From NCBI GenBank assembly GCA_023389315.1, contig JAEWEQ010000017.1:1-46519 (forward strand): a stretch of 46,519 nucleotides of DNA. The letters are read 5' to 3'. The stretch's first letter is position 1. Every line of letters starts with the position of its first letter. The notes below the pieces were generated by a model. It worked only from the letters and a program-made list of their open reading frames with translations. It did no database searches and had not been told where the DNA came from. Source of the stretch: Actinomycetes bacterium (GTDB taxonomy: Bacteria; Actinomycetota; Actinomycetes; Actinomycetales; Actinomycetaceae). This document shows, in pieces, positions 17,348-23,751 of this stretch. A program made the position numbers and the translations under genes.

Positions 17348-19393
17348 CTAGCCCAGTAGGGAGCCGGCGGCGGTGAGGATCAGGTCGATCAGTTTGATCC
17401 CGATGAACGGCACGATCAGCCCACCCAGCCCGTAGATGGTGAGGTTGCGTCGCAGCAGGGTGCTGGCGGGCGCGGGCCGGTAGGTGACGCCTTTGAGGGA
17501 CAGCGGAATGAGGCCCACAATCACCACGGCGTTGAAGATCACGGCCGCGAGGATCGCGTTTTGCGGCGTGGACAACCCCATCACGTTCAGTGCCCCCAGC
17601 TGCGGCATACTCACCATGAACATGGCGGGGATGATGGCGAAGTATTTCGCCACGTCGTTGGCGATAGAGAAAGTGGTCAGCGCCCCGCGAGTCATCAGCA
17701 GCTGTTTGCCGATCTGCACGATTTCGATCAGCTTGGTGGGGTCTGAATCCAGGTCCACCATGTTGGCAGCTTCCTTGGCGGCGCTGGTGCCGGTGTTCAT
17801 CGCCACCCCCACGTCAGCTTGGGCGAGGGCGGGCGCGTCGTTGGTACCGTCACCGGTCATGGCGACGGTGCGTCCACCTTGTTGTTCTTTACGGATGAGC
17901 GCGAGCTTGTCCTCGGGCTTAGCTTCGGCCAGGAAGTCATCGACGCCGGCTTCTTCGGCGATGGCGCGCGCGGTGAGGGGGTTGTCACCGGTGATCATGA
18001 TGGTGCGGATCCCCATTTCGCGCAGTTGTTCGAAGCGTTCCCGGATCCCGGGTTTGACGATGTCTTTGAGGTGGATGGTTCCCAGCAGGCGTTCGCGTTG
18101 CGGGGTTTGTTCCACCACCACGAGGGCGGTGCCCCCGGTTTCGGATATGCGCGTTACTTCCTCCTCCACCGCCTTTATGGTGGTTTCGCTTGCCCCGGCT
18201 GCTTGCGCCAGTTGCAGCATTTGGTTGGCGGCGCCTTTGAGGATCTGGGTGCCGTCGGGCAGGGCGATACCACTCATGCGGGTGGTGGCGGAGAAGGGAA
18301 TGAAGTTGGCTTGGCTGTAAGTCTCTTCCGGGATGGGCCCGCCTTGTAGTTCTTCCGCCAGGGCCACCACCGATCGGCCTTCGGGGGTTTCGTCTGCCAG
18401 GGAAGATAGCTGCACCGCCCGGTTCAGTTCGCTTTGTTCGATCCCGGGGGCGGGGGTGAATTCGATGGCTTGCCGGTCCCCCAGCGTGATGGTGCCGGTT
18501 TTGTCTAGCAGCAGGGTGGAGATGTCACCGGCGGCTTCCACTGCGCGTCCAGATAGGGCGAGGACGTTTCGGCGCACCAGGCGGTCCATGCCGGCGATGC
18601 CGATGGCTGATAGCAGGGCCCCGATGGTGGTGGGGATGAGGCATACCAGTAGGGCGATCAGTACCAGCGTGGTGGCGGTGGCGTTGGAGTAGGTGGCGAT
18701 CGGGTCGAGGGTGATTACCACCAGCAGGAAGATGATGGTCAGTACCGCCAGGAATACGTTGAGGGCGATTTCGTTGGGGGTTTTCTTCCGGTTGACGCCT
18801 TCCACCAGGGCGATCATTTTGTCAATGAAGGTCTGGCCTGGTTCGGAGGTTATTTTCACCACGATGCGGTCAGACAGGACGCGGGTGCCGCCGGTGACGG
18901 CGCTGCGGTCGCCACCGGATTCGCGGATCACGGGGGCGGATTCACCGGTGATGGCGGATTCGTCAACGGTGGCGGCACCGTCGATCACGTCACCGTCGCC
19001 GGGGATTAGTTCGCCTGCTTCCACTACCACGGTGTCGCCGGGTTTTAGTTCACTGGCGGCGATTTGTTCTACCCCGCCTTGGGTGACGCGGTTGGCGACG
19101 GTGGTCACGCGGGTGGCGCGCAGCGCGTTGGCTTGGGCTTTGCCGCGGTTTTCGGCGATCGCTTCAGCGATGTTGGCAAATATTACGGTCAGGGCCAGCC
19201 AGAACACGATGGAGAAGGCGAATACGCTGGGTTCGATTATCGCCAGGACAAGGGTGAGGACGGTGCCCACGGCGACCAGGAACATCACTGGGTTGGTGAT
19301 GAGGTGGCGGGGGTCGAGTTTCTTGAAGGCGACGATGCTGGCGGCGCGTAGTTGTTCACCGTTTAGCAAGGTGTTGGTTGCGGGTTTGCTCAT
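17348..19393 (-). CDS. kdpB: Potassium-transporting ATPase ATP-binding subunit KdpB
   Basis: A 681-residue P-type ATPase, the energy-coupling subunit of the KdpFABC high-affinity potassium pump. Motifs: the actuator loop TGES (about 149-152), IPTTIGALLSAIG in the membrane core, the phosphorylation site Asp297 in DKTGTIT, the nucleotide-binding KGAANQ region and the hinge GDGTNDAPALAQADVGVAM. ATG 19393 gives the family N-terminus, six bases after the kdpA stop; the upstream open frame overlaps kdpA and is basic and unlike KdpB. Its ribosome binding site is weak (AAGGA is distant), suggesting translational coupling to kdpA. Confidence 0.97.
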   Translation of the reverse strand: MSKPATNTLLNGEQLRAASIVAFKKLDPRHLITNPVMFLVAVGTVLTLVLAIIEPSVFAFSIVFWLALTVIFANIAEAIAENRGKAQANALRATRVTTVANRVTQGGVEQIAASELKPGDTVVVEAGELIPGDGDVIDGAATVDESAITGESAPVIRESGGDRSAVTGGTRVLSDRIVVKITSEPGQTFIDKMIALVEGVNRKKTPNEIALNVFLAVLTIIFLLVVITLDPIATYSNATATTLVLIALLVCLIPTTIGALLSAIGIAGMDRLVRRNVLALSGRAVEAAGDISTLLLDKTGTITLGDRQAIEFTPAPGIEQSELNRAVQLSSLADETPEGRSVVALAEELQGGPIPEETYSQANFIPFSATTRMSGIALPDGTQILKGAANQMLQLAQAAGASETTIKAVEEEVTRISETGGTALVVVEQTPQRERLLGTIHLKDIVKPGIRERFEQLREMGIRTIMITGDNPLTARAIAEEAGVDDFLAEAKPEDKLALIRKEQQGGRTVAMTGDGTNDAPALAQADVGVAMNTGTSAAKEAANMVDLDSDPTKLIEIVQIGKQLLMTRGALTTFSIANDVAKYFAIIPAMFMVSMPQLGALNVMGLSTPQNAILAAVIFNAVVIVGLIPLSLKGVTYRPAPASTLLRRNLTIYGLGGLIVPFIGIKLIDLILTAAGSLLG

Positions 19394-19398
19394 GGTCG

Positions 19399-21048
19399 TT
19401 ACAGCAGTCCTTCCGCCAGCGGCCCGAGGGCGAGTACGGGTACGAAGGTGAGTCCGGAGATGAGGAGGGCAACCCCTGCCATTACGCCTACGAACAGGGG
19501 CGTGTGGGTAGTGAGGGTACCGGAGGTGGTGGGGATCTTCTTTTGCTGCGCCAGGGTTCCAGCTAGTCCCAGTACGCATAGGATCGGCAGGAACCGTCCC
19601 AGTAGCATCGCCATTCCCAGGGCGATGTTGTAAAAGTAGGTGTTCGCGTTCAGGCCGGCGAAGGCGGAGCCGTTGTTGTTACCGGCTGAGGTGAAGGCGT
19701 AGAGCACTTCCGCGAGGCCGTGGGGCCCGGGGTTGAGGATGGATTCGCGCGCCGAGGGCAGGGCGATGGCAATGCCCACGCCGATCAGCACGATCGCCGG
19801 CATGGCCAGGGTGTAGAGGCTGACTAGTTTGATTTGGGTCGGGCCGATGCGTTTGCCCAGGTATTCGGGGGTGCGTCCCACCATCAGGCCGGCGATGAAC
19901 ACCGCCAGGATAGCTACGATCAACATGCCGTATAGGCCTGCCCCTACCCCACCGGGGGCGATTTCACCCAGCAGCATGTTCAGGGTGAGCATGGCGCCAC
20001 CGATACCGGAGTAGCTGGAGTGGAAGGAGTCCACTGCGCCGGTGGAGGTGAGGGTGGTGGCGGTGGCGAATAGGGCTGAGGGTGCCACGCCGAAGCGTAC
20101 TTCTTTGCCTTCAAAGGCGGCTCCGGCTTGGCTGATGGCGCTACCGGTGTTGGCTAGTTCCGCCCAGGTGGTCACGGCCAGGGAGGCGAAGAAGATGCTT
20201 GCCATGGCGGCCAGCACGGCCCAGCCTTGGCGTTTGTCACCCACCATGATTCCGAAGGTGCGGGTGAGGCTGGTGGGGATCACCAGGATGAGGATGATTT
20301 CTAGCAGGTTGGTGAAGGCGTTGGGGTTTTCGAAGGGGTGGGAGCTGTTGGCGTTGAAGAACCCACCACCGTTGGTGCCCAGTTCCTTAATGACTTCTTG
20401 GCTGGCTACCGGCCCCAGGGTGATGGTTTGGTGCGCCCCGGTGAGGGTGGTGACGTCGGTGCTGGCGGCGAAGGTTTGTACCGCGCCATTAGCAATGAGG
20501 ACGGTCGCCGTCACCACGGAAATGGGCAGCAGCAGGCGCAGGCTGCCGCGCGTGAGGTCCACCCAGAAGTTCCCCAAGTAGGGGGTGTTTTGTCGCGCCA
20601 AGGAGCGCACCAACGCTATCGCCACGGCGATGCCGACGGCGGCGGAGACGAAGTTTTGCACCGCCAGTCCCGCCATTTGCGTCAGGTTACTCATGGTGCT
20701 TTCACCCGAGTATGACTGCCAGTTGGTGTTGGTGGTGAAGGATACTGCGGTGTTGAATGCCTGGTCGGGTGCCACCGGGGGCAGGCCGTTTGCTAGCGGC
20801 AGCCAGGTTTGTAGGCGCTGGAGGGCATACAGTCCCAGCACCGACACCACGGAGAAGGCCAGGACGGATAGGTAGTATCCGCTCCAGCGTTGCTCGGCTT
20901 TGGGGTTGATTCCGCACACCCGGTAGATCCACTTTTCCACCACGGTGTCTTTTTCGCTGGTGTAGAGGTTGGCCATGTATTTACCCAGCGGCAGGTATGC
21001 CAGCGCCAGGGCCACGATTACGAAGGTGATGTGTGCAGCTGTGTTCAC
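19399..21048 (-). CDS. kdpA: Potassium-transporting ATPase potassium-binding subunit KdpA
   Basis: A 549-residue polytopic membrane protein homologous to potassium channels, forming the selectivity filter of the pump. Filter and loop segments are visible: FTTNTNWQSYSGESTMSN, LGTNGGGFFNANSSHPFENP, SFHSSYSGIGGAML and SAGNNNGSAFAGLN. It starts at GTG (21046-21048), one base after the kdpF stop; the GAGGAG in the last codons of kdpF is its ribosome binding site, so kdpF and kdpA are tightly coupled. Confidence 0.97.
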   Translation of the reverse strand: MNTAAHITFVIVALALAYLPLGKYMANLYTSEKDTVVEKWIYRVCGINPKAEQRWSGYYLSVLAFSVVSVLGLYALQRLQTWLPLANGLPPVAPDQAFNTAVSFTTNTNWQSYSGESTMSNLTQMAGLAVQNFVSAAVGIAVAIALVRSLARQNTPYLGNFWVDLTRGSLRLLLPISVVTATVLIANGAVQTFAASTDVTTLTGAHQTITLGPVASQEVIKELGTNGGGFFNANSSHPFENPNAFTNLLEIILILVIPTSLTRTFGIMVGDKRQGWAVLAAMASIFFASLAVTTWAELANTGSAISQAGAAFEGKEVRFGVAPSALFATATTLTSTGAVDSFHSSYSGIGGAMLTLNMLLGEIAPGGVGAGLYGMLIVAILAVFIAGLMVGRTPEYLGKRIGPTQIKLVSLYTLAMPAIVLIGVGIAIALPSARESILNPGPHGLAEVLYAFTSAGNNNGSAFAGLNANTYFYNIALGMAMLLGRFLPILCVLGLAGTLAQQKKIPTTSGTLTTHTPLFVGVMAGVALLISGLTFVPVLALGPLAEGLL

Positions 21049-21049
21049 G

Positions 21050-21139
21050 TTAGAACTCCTCGGGCCGCACGAGTACGTAAAGCATGTACGCCAGGGACAG
21101 TACGGCGACGATCAGGGCGATGATTTTCAGTGCGATCAT
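21050..21139 (-). CDS. kdpF: KdpF, small stabilising subunit of the Kdp pump
   Basis: A 29-residue membrane peptide beginning MIALKIIALIVAVLSL and ending VLVRPEEF, the (R/F)PE(K/E)F end that marks KdpF. One hydrophobic helix. KdpF binds at the KdpA-KdpB interface and stabilises the complex. Its ATG overlaps the stop of the preceding 27-codon gene (ATGA), and its last codons carry the kdpA ribosome binding site. Confidence 0.92.
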   Translation of the reverse strand: MIALKIIALIVAVLSLAYMLYVLVRPEEF

Positions 21140-21219
21140 AGGGAGTTGATTCCCTTCACGAGGGCGGCCAACGCAACGAAGGTCACCACGGTGAGCACTA
21201 CCATGGCCAGGTCGAGCAT
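21136..21219 (-). CDS. 27-residue membrane peptide at the head of the kdp operon
   Basis: An ATG at 21219 opens 27 codons: MLDLAMVVLTVVTFVALAAL then VKGINSL. AAAGGA lies about ten bases upstream, and the TGA stop overlaps the kdpF ATG (ATGA). It is one short hydrophobic helix with an acidic start and a basic end, so it should be a single-pass membrane peptide. The coupling to kdpF, the credible ribosome binding site and the membrane-helix composition argue for a real gene. I cannot name its family; comparable small frames may lie upstream of kdpF in other actinobacteria. A role as an extra Kdp subunit or regulator is inference. Confidence 0.7.
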   Translation of the reverse strand: MLDLAMVVLTVVTFVALAALVKGINSL

Positions 21220-21480
21220 GAGTGCTTTTTCCTTTCGCAGTCGAGCGCCGCGGTTGGCGGCGTAGTTGTTTCTATCTGACTACCGAGGGCGTGGGGCGGC
21301 GTCCCATCTTTACGCTTTCCTTACATGCTCTGCGCCGATATTTACGTCTTCTTAATTCCCCTCTTTTGTTTTTACTCCTTGCACGGTGTGGCAGTTTTTT
21401 CCATCCGTCCACACGGAAGCTGCGCGCGTGGCGGTGGCCCTGGGGCGTGGCGGTGGCAGCGCACCCAGCTCTGCCCCCAT
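21220..21480. promoter_or_regulatory. kdp upstream region with repeated TTTACG elements
   Basis: This gene-free stretch holds the kdp promoter. TTTACG occurs at 21309-21314 and 21341-21346, with a related TTAC at 21321-21324, in an AT-rich patch about 90-130 bases before the first kdp start. OmpR-type regulators such as KdpE bind tandem repeats in this position, so these are candidate KdpE sites. No riboswitch could be identified with confidence. Confidence 0.4.
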
Positions 21481-21616
21481 CGCACCGCGCAGCCCCGCCC
21501 ACAGCACCTCAAGCCCCGCCGACCGCACTGCGTAGTGCCGTCCCCACCGCAGGGCACCCAGCCCCGCCCACCGCACCTCGCAGCCCCGCCCACCGCACTG
21601 CGCAGCCCCGCCCACC
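21481..21616. repeat. Degenerate tandem repeat of a 19-24-bp GC-rich unit
   Basis: About six imperfect units with the pattern CGCAC(c/t)(t/g)CGCAGCCCCGCCCAC run head to tail between pckG and the kdp promoter; the last two or three are nearly identical. The strong C/G strand bias and unit-length variation (19-24 bp) suggest slippage. It carries no credible gene. Confidence 0.75.
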
Positions 21617-21634
21617 GTCCTCGTACGCAAAAGC

Positions 21635-21664
21635 GGGCGCCCCCACCCGCAGGTGGAGGCGCCC
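21635..21664 (-). terminator. Intrinsic terminator of pckG
   Basis: A 13-bp stem (21635-21647 with 21652-21664; arms GGGCGCCTCCACC and GGTGGGGGCGCCC on the minus strand, one G-U pair) with a 4-base loop lies about 30 bases after the pckG stop and is followed by GCTTTTGCG. This is a strong Rho-independent terminator by shape, although the T tract is short. Confidence 0.8.
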
Positions 21665-21695
21665 TACTGTTTAGAAGACTTCAGTCCAGCCGGAC

Positions 21696-23525
21696 TTACT
21701 TGGCTTCTTCGATGCGCTCGCGGAACTTCTTGAGCTGGTCGAGGATCGGAGCGGGAACGCGGTCACCGAACTTCTTGAAGTATTCTTCGGTGTCTTCCAT
21801 TTCCGCCGCCCAAGCCTCGGGATCGATGTCGAACATCTTGTCCCAGTCTTCCTTGGACACGTCGGTGCCTTCAAGGTTGAAGTCCTCGTACTTGGGGTAC
21901 AGGCCGGTGACGCCTTCGACGGCTTCTACCTCGCCGGCGGCGCGACGGACGATCCAGTCGAGCACGCGGGAGTTGTCGCCGTAGCCGGGCCACAGGAAGC
22001 GGCCGTCTTCGTCCTTACGGAACCAGTTGACCTGGTATACCTTGGGGAACTTGTCTCCCAGTTGCTTCTGCATCTCTAGCCAGTGGCCCCAGTAGTCAGC
22101 CATGTTGTAGCCACAGAAGGGCAGCATGGCGAAGGGGTCGTGACGCAGAGAGCCAACCGCACCTTCTGCGGCAGCGGTCTGCTCGGAGGCCACGGAGGCG
22201 CCGATGAACACGCCGTGGGCGGGTTCGTACTGTTCGGCTACCAGCGGCACGTTGGTGGCGCGGCGTCCACCGAAGAGGATCGCGTCGATGGCCACACCCT
22301 GGGGAGCTTCCCAGTCCTCACAGATGATGGGGCACTGGGAGGCGGGGGTGGTGAAACGCGAGTTCGGGTGGGCGGCCTTTTCTTCTGACTGCGGGGTCCA
22401 GTCGTTTCCGTGCCAGTCGATCAGGTGTGCAGGAACGTCGCCGTCGATGCCTTCCCACCACACGTCACCATCGTCGGTCAGGGCGACGTTGGTGAAGATG
22501 GTGTTGGCCTTCATGGTGTCCATAGCCATCGGGTTGGTGTCGTAGGAGGTGCCGGGGGCCACACCGAAGAAGCCAGCTTCGGGGTTGATGGCGTACAGGC
22601 GGCCGTCGGGGCCCGGACGCATCCAGGCGATGTCATCGCCAATGGTCTCAACCTTGTAGCCTTCGATGGTGGGCTGCAGCATCGCCAGGTTGGTCTTGCC
22701 ACAGGCGGACGGGAAGGCGGCGGTAACGTGGTACTGCTTGCCGGTCTTTTCGTCGGTCAGACGCAGGATGAGCATGTGCTCAGCCATCCAGCCGTCGCGG
22801 CGGGCCATGGTGGAGGCGATACGCAAAGCGAAGCACTTCTTACCTAGCAGAGCGTTGCCGCCGTAGCCGGAGCCGAAGGACCAGATTTCGTTGGTTTCGG
22901 GGAAGTGGGTGATGTACTTCTCGTCGTTGCAGGGCCAGTTGTCGTCTTCCTGACCTTCTTCCAGGGGCACACCCACGGAGTGTACGGCCGGTACCCACAC
23001 GGCGCCTTCGTTGATCAGGTCCATGGCTTCTTTACCCATGCGGGTCATGATGCGCATGTTGCACACAACGTAGGGGGAGTCGGTGATTTCGATGCCGAGC
23101 TGGGAGATCGGACCACCCAGGGGACCCATGGAGAAGGGGATCACGTACATCGTGCGGCCCTTCATGCAACCGGTGAATACGCGGTTGAGGGTTTCCTTCA
23201 TTTCCTTCGGGTCGGCCCAGTTGTTGGTGGGGCCGGCATCTTCTTCCTTTTCGGAGCAAATGTAGGTGCGGGACTCCACGCGGGCTACGTCTGAAGGCTT
23301 GGAGCGGGCGAGGAAGGAGTTGGGGCGCTTCTCCTCGTTGAGTTTAGTGAACATCCCACTTTCAACCATGAGGCTGGTGAGGCGGTCCCATTCTTCTTGC
23401 GAGCCGTCGGCGAATTCCACCTTGTCAGGGGTGGTTAGTTCAGCGATCTTGGCTACCCATTCGATCACGTCGGCGGGAGCGTTGGACGGTGCGACTGCCT
23501 TGATGTCGTCAATTGTCACTGTCAT
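21696..23525 (-). CDS. pckG: Phosphoenolpyruvate carboxykinase (GTP)
   Basis: A 609-residue GTP-dependent PEP carboxykinase, which interconverts oxaloacetate and PEP. Diagnostic segments: FSMGPLGGPISQLGIEITDS (about 131-150, substrate site), SFGSGYGGNALLGKK, the kinase loop FPSACGKTNLAM with the reactive Cys275 of the GTP class, the metal-site GDDIAWM, the NPEAGFFGVAPGTS loop and FGGRRATNVPLV. The ATG at 23525 follows AGGAGG by eight bases; an ATG at 23546 would place the ribosome binding site inside the protein. Monocistronic, with terminator at 21635-21664. Confidence 0.97.
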   Translation of the reverse strand: MTVTIDDIKAVAPSNAPADVIEWVAKIAELTTPDKVEFADGSQEEWDRLTSLMVESGMFTKLNEEKRPNSFLARSKPSDVARVESRTYICSEKEEDAGPTNNWADPKEMKETLNRVFTGCMKGRTMYVIPFSMGPLGGPISQLGIEITDSPYVVCNMRIMTRMGKEAMDLINEGAVWVPAVHSVGVPLEEGQEDDNWPCNDEKYITHFPETNEIWSFGSGYGGNALLGKKCFALRIASTMARRDGWMAEHMLILRLTDEKTGKQYHVTAAFPSACGKTNLAMLQPTIEGYKVETIGDDIAWMRPGPDGRLYAINPEAGFFGVAPGTSYDTNPMAMDTMKANTIFTNVALTDDGDVWWEGIDGDVPAHLIDWHGNDWTPQSEEKAAHPNSRFTTPASQCPIICEDWEAPQGVAIDAILFGGRRATNVPLVAEQYEPAHGVFIGASVASEQTAAAEGAVGSLRHDPFAMLPFCGYNMADYWGHWLEMQKQLGDKFPKVYQVNWFRKDEDGRFLWPGYGDNSRVLDWIVRRAAGEVEAVEGVTGLYPKYEDFNLEGTDVSKEDWDKMFDIDPEAWAAEMEDTEEYFKKFGDRVPAPILDQLKKFRERIEEAK

Positions 23526-23690
23526 AACTTGAGCCTCCTGAGGCATTGCTCTGCCTGGATGCCGGTTGCATCCATCGGCTTCGTACGAGGGCGTGTGCCG
23601 TCCTCGTTCACTACTCCATAATCTCTCATTGGTATCCGAAATGCGAGGGCATCAGGTCCCAATCGTTTTGTGACCTATTCCATATTTTAC

Positions 23691-23729
23691 GTGCGCGTGC
23701 ATGCGCGTAGGTTTTGCATGCACGCGCAC
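23691..23729. terminator. Long perfect hairpin after the ABC-locus surface gene
   Basis: A perfect 14-bp stem (GTGCGCGTGCATGC 23691-23704 with its complement at 23716-23729) with an 11-base loop lies 23 bases after the stop of the 992-aa gene and upstream of pckG. There is no strong T tract on either side, so it is either a weak terminator of the ABC operon or a regulatory palindrome. The alternating purine-pyrimidine arm (GTGCGCGTGCATGC) is unusual. Confidence 0.5.
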
Positions 23730-23751
23730 AACAGTATCCATCGCCTCTGCT

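Noticed and set aside
21220..21400. c-di-AMP (ydaO-type) riboswitch before kdp
   Set aside because: Some kdp operons have one, but I could not match its conserved core in this leader by eye; a covariance search would be needed.
21481..21616. CRISPR array
   Set aside because: Units are contiguous and degenerate, with no unique spacers of regular length and no cas genes.
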